Shown piece after piece: positions 35,982-44,715 of a DNA stretch of 64,000 nt (the first letter of the stretch is position 1; each line of letters opens with the position of its first letter). Position numbers and translations under genes: made by a program. This stretch comes from Enterococcaceae bacterium OF42-14pH9A (lineage in GTDB: Bacteria; Bacillota; Bacilli; Lactobacillales; Enterococcaceae), in NCBI GenBank assembly GCA_027692465.1, contig JAQEYU010000001.1:939338-1003337 (forward strand), read 5' to 3'. Below the pieces are notes generated by a model. The model was not told the origin of the DNA and did no database searches. It saw only the letters and a list, made by a program, of their open reading frames with translations.

Positions 35982-36953
35982 ATGTCTAACCATTATTTTG
36001 ATCCAAGATTGAAGATTTTTGCCCTGAATTCCAATCGTCCCCTCGCCGAAAAAATCGCTGAAGCTGTCGGTGTCGAACTAGGAAAATGTTCCGTCAATCA
36101 ATTTTCCGACGGTGAAATCCAAGTCAACATCGAAGAAAGTATCCGCGGGGCGCATGTCTATGTGATCCAATCGACATCCAGCCCGGTGAATGACAATTTG
36201 ATGGAACTTCTGATCATGATTGACGCATTGAAACGCGCCAGTGCCAAAACGATCAATGTGGTGATGCCTTATTACGGCTACGCCCGCCAAGACCGTAAAG
36301 CCCGTTCTCGGGAACCGATCACTGCCAAGCTGGTAGCCAACATGATCGAAAAAGCTGGAGCGAATCGTCTGGTATGTCTGGACCTGCATGCATCTCAGAT
36401 CCAAGGGTTCTTCGATATTCCGGTGGATCATTTGATGGGTGCGCCGCTGATCGCCAACTACTTTTTGGATAAGGGAATCCAAGGAGACGATGTGGTAGTC
36501 GTATCTCCTGACCACGGTGGTGTAACTCGGGCCCGCAAATTGGCCGAATTTTTGAAGGCACCGATTGCAATTATCGACAAACGCCGTCCGAAAGCCAATG
36601 TTGCCGAAGTGATGAACATCATCGGGCACGTCGAAGGCAAAACCTGTGTCCTGATCGATGACATGATCGATACAGCCGGCACGATTACCTTGGCTGCCAA
36701 CGCTTTGAAACAGGCCGGTGCCAAGAGCGTTTATGCTTCTTGTACCCACCCGGTATTGTCCGGTCCTGCTATGCAGCGGATCCAAGACTCGGCTATCGAA
36801 CGCTGTGTTGTCACTGATTCTATCAACCTGCCGGAAGACCGCAAGATTGACAAAATCGATGAAATCTCTGTCGGTGCGTTGATGGGTGAAGCCATCAAGC
36901 GGATCCACGAAAACAAACCGGTCAGCCCGCTGTTTGAAACCAACGCCAAGTAG
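35982..36953 (+). CDS. prs: Ribose-phosphate pyrophosphokinase
   Basis: A 323-residue PRPP synthase (ribose-5-P plus ATP to PRPP plus AMP), feeding purine, pyrimidine, His and Trp synthesis. Family landmarks: [39 protein letters not shown] (about 134-151), [16 protein letters not shown] and the PRPP loop [13 protein letters not shown] (about 224-236). The upstream open frame is non-coding; ATG 35982 with CGGAGGAAACC before it is the family start. PurR senses PRPP, so purR and prs being close is functionally apt. Confidence 0.97.
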   Translation: MSNHYFDPRLKIFALNSNRPLAEKIAEAVGVELGKCSVNQFSDGEIQVNIEESIRGAHVYVIQSTSSPVNDNLMELLIMIDALKRASAKTINVVMPYYGYARQDRKARSREPITAKLVANMIEKAGANRLVCLDLHASQIQGFFDIPVDHLMGAPLIANYFLDKGIQGDDVVVVSPDHGGVTRARKLAEFLKAPIAIIDKRRPKANVAEVMNIIGHVEGKTCVLIDDMIDTAGTITLAANALKQAGAKSVYASCTHPVLSGPAMQRIQDSAIERCVVTDSINLPEDRKIDKIDEISVGALMGEAIKRIHENKPVSPLFETNAK

Positions 36954-36989
36954 CCTGAAGTTTTCTGGCTTATTTTAAACCGATTACTG

Positions 36990-37030
36990 AAAACCCGTCG
37001 TCTCGTGAAAATGAGGCGGCGGTTTTTTTT
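36990..37030 (+). terminator. Terminator of prs
   Basis: AAAACCCGTCGTCTC pairs with GAGGCGGCGGTTTT, followed by a T run. Confidence 0.88.
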
Positions 37031-37048
37031 ACGACTGCTGAAGAATTC

Positions 37049-37090
37049 TTGACAGCTGTCAATTTATTTCCGGCCCAGTGCTTTTATACT
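37049..37090 (+). promoter_or_regulatory. FNR-type activator site with class II promoter
   Basis: TTGACAGCTGTCAA (37049-37062) is a perfect palindrome of the TTGAY-N4-RTCAA CRP/FNR type. TATACT at 37085-37090 is the -10. With a start near 37097 the palindrome centres at about -41.5, the standard class II activation position, and no separate -35 is present. Confidence 0.65.
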
Positions 37091-37128
37091 GAAGCTGTCA
37101 ACGGATCTTAGAAGGAGGAAGCAGCAAT

Positions 37129-37416
37129 ATGACGAATACCAACGAGTTTTTGAAGAACCATCAGGAGCAACTGAGCCTTTACACAATGGCGATCACCCGA
37201 GCCCACGGTGCCCATCATCCGGAAGTCTTTGAAGTCAAAAAGCATTACGAGCAGTTAGCCGCGACTTTGGCAGAAAATGATTCAGCCGATTTACGGCCGA
37301 TCTTTGAGGAATTGCGACAGATCACAAAAAATTACGAGGTGCCGGCAGATGTCTGTCCGACTTTTGCGGCGGTCTATCAGCTGCTGGCCCAAGCTGATTA
37401 CCTGCAGCAAAACTGA
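37129..37416 (+). CDS. RIC/ScdA-like short hemerythrin-type protein
   Basis: A 95-residue, mostly helical protein. ITRAHGAHHPEVFEVKKHYEQLAATL and LRQITKNYEVPADVCPTFAAVYQLL resemble the middle of the RIC/ScdA/YtfE iron-sulfur repair family (VHGxxHPEL, TNNYxPPxxAC). The N-terminal DUF542 part and the last His/Glu ligands (HIxxEExxxFP) of full RIC are missing, so a complete di-iron centre is unlikely unless it is shared in a dimer. AGAAGGAGGAAGCAGCAAT precedes ATG 37129. An FNR-type class II promoter drives it, which suits a role in oxygen or nitric oxide response. Function is inferred. Confidence 0.6.
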   Translation: MTNTNEFLKNHQEQLSLYTMAITRAHGAHHPEVFEVKKHYEQLAATLAENDSADLRPIFEELRQITKNYEVPADVCPTFAAVYQLLAQADYLQQN

Positions 37417-37435
37417 TAAAGAAGGAGGCTAGTGT

Positions 37436-38052
37436 TCTATCCAGACAGAAATCAAATCAATTTACTCGAAAACTTCAGAGCCAGCTGGCATGCCAATCAT
37501 CGTGGTGCATGGTCGGCTTAAATCTCAGCAAGCTGAGTTGCAAGTTCAACTTGGCGAATTCTGCCCTAGTTGAACTGTACCAACTGACCGTAGTGAGGGT
37601 GGTCACCGCTTTATGTCAACTTGGCGTTTCCTGTTTTAGTTGAACTGCACCAGCTTCTCCTTGAAGTGCACTACGATATTGCCATGCGCTGTCTCTTCCG
37701 TCTTCTCCGCGGATACATCCAGAAAAGTTTCAGAAGGCTCGGAGACTGACCCCGGCGTACAGATTTTACCGTTTGAATGGCTATCAGGCCCGTTACGCAT
37801 ACAGTTACTTCTAAGCAGAACCCGCTAAGAAGAACTTGCAAATTACTGACAGTTCACCGCTGATTTGAAAAATCAGTGGCGTTACTGTCAGTTTGAAGTC
37901 AATAGGCCCAAGACAATGAGAAATTTCCGCTGCCTTTCAAATGGAATTTCTCGTTGGCTTCGGCCGGCGGCAGTATGCCGGGGTCAGATCGGAGAGCCTT
38001 CTGAAACTTTTCGGCACTCGGCCGATTGCCTTAATTTCAGTCCGGATGAAAT
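37436..38052 (+). repeat. Large palindromic repeat, copy A
   Basis: About 617 bp without a credible gene. The ends form imperfect inverted repeats (ATCCAGACAGAAATCAA and TTAATTTCAGTCCGGAT). Inside are a 38-bp inverted pair (37721-37759 with 37974-38012) and hairpins such as CTGACAG/CTGTCAG and GAGAAATTTCC/GGAATTTCTC. An inverted copy lies at 47329-47906. It may be a non-autonomous mobile element or a structured RNA. Confidence 0.8.
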
Positions 38053-38194
38053 GCTAGCAAAATTCCTGCATTTTTTGCAATATCACCTATCGAAACGACC
38101 GCTGCCTCAGCCTATCTGAAGGCGGCGTGTGTTTTCAGCGGTGAAAGAATTTAGCGAAAAACAGCAGGGGGCTTTTATTTTTTTTGAAATATGC

Positions 38195-38200
38195 TATGAT
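38195..38200 (+). promoter_or_regulatory. -10 element of the TPP-thiT transcript
   Basis: TATGAT lies about 35 nt upstream of the aptamer; the matching -35 (TTTTAT region) is weak. Confidence 0.5.
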
Positions 38201-38234
38201 GAAGCCGTACTAAAATAACTGGATATAGAACACG

Positions 38235-38394
38235 ATCACAAAGGGGAGCCGTCCGCGGCTGAGAATGAGTGAACTCTAAACCCTCTGTACCTGTCTCGAT
38301 AATGCGAGCGTAGGAATTGTGACGAGTTGGAAGTAGATATTACTTCTCCTTTGTAGATTGTGACTGTTCTGTAATCTATGAAGGAGATGTTTTT
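38235..38394 (+). promoter_or_regulatory. TPP riboswitch with Shine-Dalgarno-sequestering platform
   Basis: The aptamer (about 38235-38324) carries the thi-box signature GGGGAGCC, GGCTGAGA, AACCCT, TACCTG and ATAATGCGAGCGTAGGAA, closed by CACAA/TTGTG. In the expression platform TCTCCTTTGTAGATT (38345-38359) pairs with AATCTATGAAGGAGA (38373-38387), hiding the ribosome site of thiT; the T run after it could also allow termination. TPP should switch thiT off. Confidence 0.95.
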
Positions 38395-38396
38395 TT

Positions 38397-38981
38397 ATGA
38401 ACAAAAATCTGCGTGTGTGGGTGGAAGGGACGATCATTGCGGCGATGGCGATGGTGCTGTCGTTTATTCCTCTTGATTTCGGACCCAGTCTGAGTATCTC
38501 TCTGGGGCAGATCCCCCTTACCGTCTACGCGTTGAGAAGAGGCTGGAAACCAGGTCTGTTTGCTGCGGCAATCTGGGGACTGCTGCACTTTCCGGCAGGC
38601 AAAGTGTACTATTTAGCAGTCAGTCAGGTGCTTATTGAATACCCGATTGCTTTTGCTTTTGCGGGATTTGCCGGAGTGACGGCGGTGAAACTGCACCAGG
38701 CTATCAAGGAAGGAAATGATAAAAAAGCCCGGATTGCTGTGATTCAAGGGACGTTTGCCGGTGCGGCCGCTCGCTATTTTTGGCATTTCGTAGCTGGTGT
38801 GATTTTCTGGGGATCATATGCACAATGGGGCATGTCACCGGTTCTGTATTCATTGGTGATGAACGGTGCCAGTGGTTTTCTGACCGGTGCAGCAACGATG
38901 GTAGCCGTACTGTTGATCTACCAAATGGCACCCCAGTTATTCATGCCCAAAGATGCCCGCCACACGCAACCGGTAAAATAG
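38397..38981 (+). CDS. thiT: Thiamine ECF transporter substrate-binding subunit ThiT
   Basis: A 194-residue S-component with six helices that captures thiamine with very high affinity and works with the shared EcfA/A'/T module, which is not in this window. Landmarks match ThiT: VLSFIPLDFGPSLSISLGQIP, YALRRGWKPGLFAAAIWGLLHFPAGKVYYL and QVLIEYPIAFAFAGFAG with the Glu-Tyr pair used in thiamine contact. AAGGAG precedes ATG 38397. The TPP riboswitch directly upstream confirms the substrate. Confidence 0.95.
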   Translation: MNKNLRVWVEGTIIAAMAMVLSFIPLDFGPSLSISLGQIPLTVYALRRGWKPGLFAAAIWGLLHFPAGKVYYLAVSQVLIEYPIAFAFAGFAGVTAVKLHQAIKEGNDKKARIAVIQGTFAGAAARYFWHFVAGVIFWGSYAQWGMSPVLYSLVMNGASGFLTGAATMVAVLLIYQMAPQLFMPKDARHTQPVK

Positions 38982-39116
38982 CGGCAGCTGCCGCTTCAGA
39001 TTCACTCGGAGAAAGTTGCCTCACACCGTCAGCGGTCCTGATGTGCTGATTGTTCGCAGCGGCTGTACGGTACTTGCTGCTGCGAACAGAAAATGTTTTC
39101 AAAGATACTGCAAAAT

Positions 39117-39159
39117 AAAAAAATGTTTTCTCCGCCTTGTCGTGAGAAAACATTTTTTT
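39117..39159. terminator. Terminator at the 3' end of the unknown gene
   Basis: AAAAAAATGTTTTCTC pairs with GAGAAAACATTTTTTT. The stop codon of the minus-strand gene lies inside its flank; it can serve both strands. Confidence 0.9.
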
Positions 39160-39931
39160 AATTCGACAAAAACAGCATGTCTTTGTCTTCATAAGCCAGC
39201 TGCCATTGGCGTTTGTCCAGATTGTAGATTAGATAGGCGACTAGCAGGTCATCTTTGCCCAGCGGCTCATTTTTGCGCAGACCGCCGTCTTCTACCAAGT
39301 AGATTGGAATCTTATATTCCCGTCCCTCCAAACGAGAGGACTGGAAACAAAAGATCACGCCCTCTTGAAAAAGCGGCTTCAGATCCCGCAAAAGCGCAAC
39401 CGCCAATTTATCTACCGGCGTCGATTTACGAAAGAAGGATTTGCGGTCGTTGATTTTTTCCAGTACCAGCCGGGTGAGTTTGTCCGCCAGAATCCGGTAA
39501 TATTCATCAAGATAACGGTAGTAGACGCGGGACAGGTCGTCTTTCAGATCAAAAAAGACAAAGTTGTTCTGCAATTTGTAAAAGAAGGGGGAGTGCAGGT
39601 GGGTCTTCATGTGACCGAAGTAGAGCAGTTCGCTGATCTCTAACGGAGTCAGCTCTTTGATCATAGCGCTGTCATTGAAATCGATCCATTTGATGTCTTC
39701 AGTAACCCGACTGCGGGCGATCTCGTCAAAATACTGCTTGACCGACTCATTGCCGCGCAGGACTTTCATGCCGGTGTGGGCTTCAAATTCACCATAATCA
39801 GAGGAAGGGTCCAGCAGCAGCAGGTTTTTCGGCTGGTGAATGATACCGTGGTAAAATTCAACGGGACTGATTCCGCGGGATAATGCCGCGTTGCTGGTAG
39901 TATCGATATGTACGTAGACCATTTTTGTCAT
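39158..39931 (-). CDS. Protein of unknown function
   Basis: A 257-residue protein with no signal peptide or membrane segment. Residues 1-60 (MVYVHIDTTSNAALSRGISPVEFYHGI, NLLLLDPSSDYGEFEAHTG) and the tail (LGKDDLLVAYLIYNLDKRQWQLAYEDKDMLFL) look like compact alpha/beta segments; the centre (95-190) is rich in aromatic and charged residues. I do not recognise the family. The start is ATG 39931, because AAGGGGG lies about 11 nt upstream; the frame continues 15 codons further without a ribosome site. It is a single-gene unit, divergent from the sortase gene. Confidence 0.8.
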   Translation of the reverse strand: MTKMVYVHIDTTSNAALSRGISPVEFYHGIIHQPKNLLLLDPSSDYGEFEAHTGMKVLRGNESVKQYFDEIARSRVTEDIKWIDFNDSAMIKELTPLEISELLYFGHMKTHLHSPFFYKLQNNFVFFDLKDDLSRVYYRYLDEYYRILADKLTRLVLEKINDRKSFFRKSTPVDKLAVALLRDLKPLFQEGVIFCFQSSRLEGREYKIPIYLVEDGGLRKNEPLGKDDLLVAYLIYNLDKRQWQLAYEDKDMLFLSN

Positions 39932-40214
39932 TGTGAAATCGCCCCCTTTTTTCCCGATACTGTTATCATACAACAAACCTTGATTTTATGCTGTTTCGTT
40001 TGCTTTAAAGTTTCATTACAGAAATAATCGGATTTTGAAGCCAATACGTATTGATTGTAATAAAACATAAAATTTTCACATCGTTTTATCAATTCCACCC
40101 GTTTTTTTCAAGATCTCATTTGTTTCCAGGTAAACTGACCAAGTTTGATGATTCACGATAAGCCACGGATTTGTGGTAAAATCAAATCAGAAATCTGAGA
40201 TGGAGACGAAGCTG

Positions 40215-40934
40215 ATGACAACGAAAAAGAAGCATCGGGTACGCAATGTACTCCTTAACCTGTTTTTACTGCTGCTGCTGGTAGTCGGACTGGTGCTGGT
40301 GTTCAACAATCAAATAAAAAATTACATAATGGACCGCAACACTGAAAAATTTGCCGTTTCCAAGGTTACCCGAGAAGAAATCGTTGCCAACGAGGAAAAG
40401 GCAGCTACCTTCGATTTTGATGCGGTGGTTCCTGCCAGTTCAGAAGCAGTTTTCAAGGCCCAGTGGCAAAATCGGGAACTGCCGGTCATTGGCGGTGTTG
40501 CTTTGCCGAGTGTAGGCATTAACCTGCCAATCTTCAAGGGGCTGTCTAATGAAGCGCTGCTTTGGGGTGCCGGGACGATGTTTGAAGAGCAGGTGATGGG
40601 TCAAGGAAACTATTCACTGGCCAGTCATCGGGCCTACGACAAGGGCTACCTGTTTGAGCCGTTGGACCAGACGCAGACGGGAGATCCGATCTATTTGACG
40701 GATCTGGAAAACATCTATACCTACACTGCCACGCTGAATATCAAGGTGGTCCCTACCGATACGAAATACATCGATGAGGTTCCGGGCAAAAAACTGATCA
40801 CATTGATCACTTGTGATGCGATTGGCGGAAAAAATCGGATCATCGTGCAAGGGGAGCTGCAGGCAGTGACACCGGTAGAAAAAGCATCGGATGAACTTAA
40901 GGCCGCTTTTGGGATTGAGGCGAAGCATTATTGA
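40215..40934 (+). CDS. srtA: Class A sortase
   Basis: A 239-residue membrane-anchored transpeptidase. One N-terminal helix (about 10-32) precedes the sortase beta-barrel, with catalytic His138 in ASHRAYDKG, Cys200 in LITCDA and Arg208 in KNRIIVQG. It cuts LPXTG proteins between Thr and Gly and joins them to cell-wall precursor lipid II; the LPKTG protein at 23485 is an in-window substrate. Several in-frame starts exist (40173, 40200); ATG 40215 has GGAGA 9 nt upstream. An extended -10, TGGTAAAAT, lies about 30 nt before it. Confidence 0.93.
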   Translation: MTTKKKHRVRNVLLNLFLLLLLVVGLVLVFNNQIKNYIMDRNTEKFAVSKVTREEIVANEEKAATFDFDAVVPASSEAVFKAQWQNRELPVIGGVALPSVGINLPIFKGLSNEALLWGAGTMFEEQVMGQGNYSLASHRAYDKGYLFEPLDQTQTGDPIYLTDLENIYTYTATLNIKVVPTDTKYIDEVPGKKLITLITCDAIGGKNRIIVQGELQAVTPVEKASDELKAAFGIEAKHY

Positions 40935-41013
40935 AATAGCCTAAAGTATGTATTGGCCAATAAAATAGGGAATTTCCCAGCAGTTGCGGCAGATTCGCTT
41001 CAAAAAGAAAACG

Positions 41014-41046
41014 AGCTCAGGCAGAGAAACGCTTGCCTGGGCTTTC
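41014..41046 (+). terminator. Terminator-like hairpin after sortase
   Basis: AGCTCAGGCA pairs with TGCCTGGGCT, followed by TTCTT. The rest of 40935-41279 shows no gene; TATGAT near 41244 may be the -10 of the GH30 gene. Confidence 0.55.
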
Positions 41047-41279
41047 TTGCGGTTGCTGCTTGGCTGACTGACAGAACCTGTACCTGTTTGTTATGAAGTA
41101 CAAATCGATGGGCAGCGGCCGTTTCCAAGTACGCCCTCCTAAATGACACAAAATAAGAAGACCACCGTCTCTCTCAGTCAGGATATCCAAAGAATCGGGC
41201 ATAATCTAAAAATAATGTCATCAACAAATGAAAGCCTTTTCGTTATGATTGGAGTAATTGAGAACAAAGGGAGAGGAAT

Positions 41280-42761
41280 ATGCAGAGAAAAGGCTTAGTT
41301 GCCGGGATCATTGCTGCCTTGCTGATGACCGGTTGTACACAGGATGCAGGAGCGGGAGAAAAGATAAAAAAAGAGGAAGAGAATGTGGAAATGCTGCAGT
41401 TGACGATTGATTCATCACAAAAATACCAACAATTGGAAAGCTTTGGAGCCAGTGGAGCCTGGTGGGCGCAGGATGTCGGAGGCTGGGAGGAAAAAGAAGG
41501 CCAGACCGAGCAGAGCAAGCGGGATAAAATCGCCGAATTATTGTTCGATCCGCAACAAGGAATCGGCCTGAGTTCTTATCGATACAATCTGGGGGCCGGC
41601 AGTGCCGACACCAGTAACAGTCCGGCCATCACTGATCCTTGGCGTCGGGGACAGTCATTTGAGAAAGCACCGGGCGTTTACGATTGGGAGAAAGATCAGA
41701 ATGCGCGTTATATGCTGAAAAAAGCTGTCAGTTACGGGGTGGAGGATATCTATCTTTTTTCCAACAGTCCGTTGGAACGTCTGACAAAAAACGGGCGCGC
41801 CTATGGGACGCAAGGAACAGATGATCTGAGTAATCTGGCCCCGGAAAACTACGAAGCGTTTTGCGACTATTTGTTCGATGTAACGGAGCATTTTCTGGAG
41901 CAGGGAATTCCGGTGAAGTACCTTTCACCAATTAACGAGCCGCAATGGGATTGGACCGGCGGGCAGGAGGGCTGCCATTATTCGCCGGAAGAAGTCGTGG
42001 CTTTCGCTAAAGCTGCATACGCTACCAAACAACAGCGGCCACAGTTGCAGGATGTGGAATTATCGGTACCGGAACTGGGAGAGTGGCAGAATACTTCATT
42101 GGATTATTATGAAGCCATGACTGCCGACAAGGACTTCATGGCGCAATATCCGGTCTGGGATATTCATTCTTACTGGTCGGACAAGTTCAGTAAGAACCAG
42201 ATGGCGGATTGGCTGAAAACGCAAGAGTCGCCCATCAAAGTGAAAATGAGTGAATGGACTGAGATGGTCAACGGCAAAGATCTGACGATGGATTCGGCAT
42301 ATAATCTGGCAGATCAGATCATGCAGGATCTGACAATACTCAATGTCAGTGATTGGCAGTATTGGATCGCCGTGAGCTGTTACGATTATCGCGACGGGTT
42401 GATTTATGTAGATACCGAGTCTCACGAGGTTCAACCCAGCAAGCGTCTTTGGGCGATGGGAAATTTCAGCAAATTCATTCGTCCGGGAGCAGTTCGTATC
42501 CAGTCAGATATAGAAAAAGGGCTGGTGGAAACGGTGGCTTTTGAAAATGCGGGGAAATCCGGAGATACGGTCCTCGTGGCATTGAATAAAGGCTTTTCCG
42601 AAGAAAGGCTGCAGGTACCGTCCGGTTATCGGCTGAAGGCAGCCTACGTCACCTCTGATACGCAGGATCTGGAGTCCGCAACAGAAGCTGGAGAACAGCC
42701 AGTGGCGCTTCCGAAAAAAGCTGTAGCGACCTTGGTGTTGGAAAAAGCAGCTGAACAGTGA
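41280..42761 (+). CDS. GH30-family glycosidase lipoprotein
   Basis: A 493-residue surface enzyme. The signal peptide ends in a lipobox LLMTGC (Cys about 19), so it is lipid-anchored outside. The clan GH-A barrel fits GH30: QLESFGASGAWWAQDVGGW, then acid/base Glu220 in SPINEPQWDW and nucleophile Glu325 in KMSEWTEM; a C-terminal beta domain (about 405-493) follows. The closest recognisable subgroup is the beta-1,6-galactanase/glucanase type, so a beta-1,6-linked glycan is plausible; specificity is inference. AGGGAGAGGAAT precedes ATG 41280. A binding lipoprotein and a YesM/YesN pair follow, suggesting a glycan-use cassette. Confidence 0.85.
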   Translation: MQRKGLVAGIIAALLMTGCTQDAGAGEKIKKEEENVEMLQLTIDSSQKYQQLESFGASGAWWAQDVGGWEEKEGQTEQSKRDKIAELLFDPQQGIGLSSYRYNLGAGSADTSNSPAITDPWRRGQSFEKAPGVYDWEKDQNARYMLKKAVSYGVEDIYLFSNSPLERLTKNGRAYGTQGTDDLSNLAPENYEAFCDYLFDVTEHFLEQGIPVKYLSPINEPQWDWTGGQEGCHYSPEEVVAFAKAAYATKQQRPQLQDVELSVPELGEWQNTSLDYYEAMTADKDFMAQYPVWDIHSYWSDKFSKNQMADWLKTQESPIKVKMSEWTEMVNGKDLTMDSAYNLADQIMQDLTILNVSDWQYWIAVSCYDYRDGLIYVDTESHEVQPSKRLWAMGNFSKFIRPGAVRIQSDIEKGLVETVAFENAGKSGDTVLVALNKGFSEERLQVPSGYRLKAAYVTSDTQDLESATEAGEQPVALPKKAVATLVLEKAAEQ

Positions 42762-42837
42762 GCCTCCCGGTCAGAGCTCTTTTCCAAGGGAAACCCGCCG
42801 CTTGGAAGGTGCGACCAATGAGAAGAAGGAGAACAGG

Positions 42838-44517
42838 ATGAAACGAATACTCCATTTATTTTTATTGACGACCGTTGTGGCAGCAGGTCTTTCCGGCTGT
42901 CGGCAAGGACTGGACAGCCCAAAGGAAAAAACGATTGGGGAATCGTTGGTGATCACTGCGGGCAAGCAGGCGGACGAAAATTATGGCCGCTATGAATCCG
43001 GAGAAGATGTTAACCATAATCCAATGATTCAGCTGGGAGAAGAGCAGTTGGGGATCAAAATTCAGTATACGATTTTAGGGACGGATTATGATGACTATGT
43101 CAATCGGCTGCAGTTGGCATTGACTGATCCCGACAGTTTACCTGATGTGATTTCGGTCTACGATCAGGCGCTGTTGGGACAGATGATCGATTCCGGTGAG
43201 GTCAAGGCAATCGATGATGATCTGGAAAAGTATCTGCCGCCGCGGCTTAAAAAAATCTATGAAACTTTCCCGGAAACCTTCGCTCCGGTGAAAAAGGACG
43301 GTAAAACCTATGGCTTGGCAATCGCACCAGTGCTGGGCGAGACCGAAGTGATGGTGATCAGGCAGGATTGGCTGGATAGACTGGGGCTTGCGGCGCCCAC
43401 GAATCTGGCAGAATTTGAAAATGTCATTCGAGCATTCAGTGAAGAGGATCCGGATGGTAACGGGATCAAAGATACGTACGGCTTTACTTATTCGGGAGAC
43501 GGATTGTACAGCACCGGCTGGGTGGCTGATCCGGCGATGTTGTTTTCAGCGCATACCGGTAAGTTCATCCCCGGCAATTGGGAGGAAGACGGGACCGGCC
43601 AGTTGAGGTACGGCTCCGTTGATCCTGGGAACAAAGAAACACTGACTAAAATGGCAGAATGGCATAAAGCCGGCTGGTTGGCTCCTAATGCCGCATTAGC
43701 CAGCGACTGGACGGCGATGCTGGCCTTCAGTAATGGTGAAGCAGGGATCTTTGTCGGTCGCCCGTCTATAATGGCCCACAGCATCGGAATTTTGAATGCA
43801 GACGGAGCGGACCGCGTCAAGGCTTACCCGACTATCCGTCAAGCAAATGGTGAGCCGACTTATCAACGGGCGGAGGAAAATGACGGTTGGTTTTTATTTG
43901 ATCGTAATTTTGATCGGATGGACCGCTTTTTTGAATACTATGACTGGTTGTACGACGCAGCATTCGGGACAGGGGCTTTTCGTTACGGTTATCTGGAAAA
44001 CTATGATTACGATATCGTCGATGGACAGGTGGTTTTTGAAAAAGCAGCTTATGTTCCACCGAAAAATGATTGGATGTTTGACCCCGGAAAAGCCGGGATA
44101 TCAAAAAATCAGCCGCAGATCGATACGATGCGCCCAGCCTACGACGTGTACCATGGCAAACCACCGGAAACCGGTCAGGAATTGCGAATCGCAGCGGAGT
44201 ATCAAAGTGTCCGCAAAGAGCAGGTAATCGCCGGTGCGCTGGCATATGATCATCGTCAGGAGCTGGTGGTCAATAAGTTTCGCGGACAACTGTCTGATGA
44301 GCTGCAGAGTAAGTTTGAGCAGCTGCAGGATTTGGAAGCGACGATTTACACCGATATCATTTACGGGAACAAGACGCCGGCTGCTTTTGATGACTTCGTT
44401 ACTGCTTGGGAGAAGGAGGGCGGCCAGGCGATCACAGCAGCAGTCAACGAATGGTACCAACAGTTGGCAGCCGAGCAGCTGATTCCCTGGGGCGGTGACG
44501 CTGCGGTGGAAAAATAA
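42838..44517 (+). CDS. ABC transporter solute-binding lipoprotein (LipO-like)
   Basis: A 559-residue extracellular solute-binding protein. The signal peptide ends in the lipobox AAGLSGC (Cys about 21). The body has sugar-binding motifs typical of large family 1 proteins: PDVISVYDQALLGQMIDSGEVKAIDDDLEKYLP, TYGLAIAPVLGETEVMVIRQDWLDRLGL and EEDPDGNGIKDTYGFTY. ATG 42838 follows AGAAGGAGAACAGG; the longer frame from 42802 is not supported. No permease lies directly beside it; it may use a permease pair of the operon at 51-59 kb or one elsewhere, or act as a sensor partner of the kinase that follows. Confidence 0.85.
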   Translation: MKRILHLFLLTTVVAAGLSGCRQGLDSPKEKTIGESLVITAGKQADENYGRYESGEDVNHNPMIQLGEEQLGIKIQYTILGTDYDDYVNRLQLALTDPDSLPDVISVYDQALLGQMIDSGEVKAIDDDLEKYLPPRLKKIYETFPETFAPVKKDGKTYGLAIAPVLGETEVMVIRQDWLDRLGLAAPTNLAEFENVIRAFSEEDPDGNGIKDTYGFTYSGDGLYSTGWVADPAMLFSAHTGKFIPGNWEEDGTGQLRYGSVDPGNKETLTKMAEWHKAGWLAPNAALASDWTAMLAFSNGEAGIFVGRPSIMAHSIGILNADGADRVKAYPTIRQANGEPTYQRAEENDGWFLFDRNFDRMDRFFEYYDWLYDAAFGTGAFRYGYLENYDYDIVDGQVVFEKAAYVPPKNDWMFDPGKAGISKNQPQIDTMRPAYDVYHGKPPETGQELRIAAEYQSVRKEQVIAGALAYDHRQELVVNKFRGQLSDELQSKFEQLQDLEATIYTDIIYGNKTPAAFDDFVTAWEKEGGQAITAAVNEWYQQLAAEQLIPWGGDAAVEK

Positions 44518-44715
44518 GGAAAAGTCAAAATTGCAGCGGAGTTTTTAGCGCTGAAAAAGCTGTTGGTGTACCGGTGGGCGAGCGCCGCGGCCTGAGTTGG
44601 TTGTTATTTCACAATGGTTGTCGGTTCCATGGTCACTTGAACCGGCAGCCGGATACATAAGCAGTTTCCTGAAAGCGGTGATGAGCAGACAATCGACAGT
44701 AAAGGAGGAAAAGGA

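Noticed and set aside
37640..38119. Short frames inside the large repeat as genes
   Set aside because: They are cysteine- and serine-rich, lack ribosome sites and lie in a palindromic element. The frame shared with copy B is noted under findings but not called.
41025..41040. cre-like site AAACGCTTGCC after sortase
   Set aside because: It lies within a terminator-like stem and departs from the cre consensus at conserved flanking bases.
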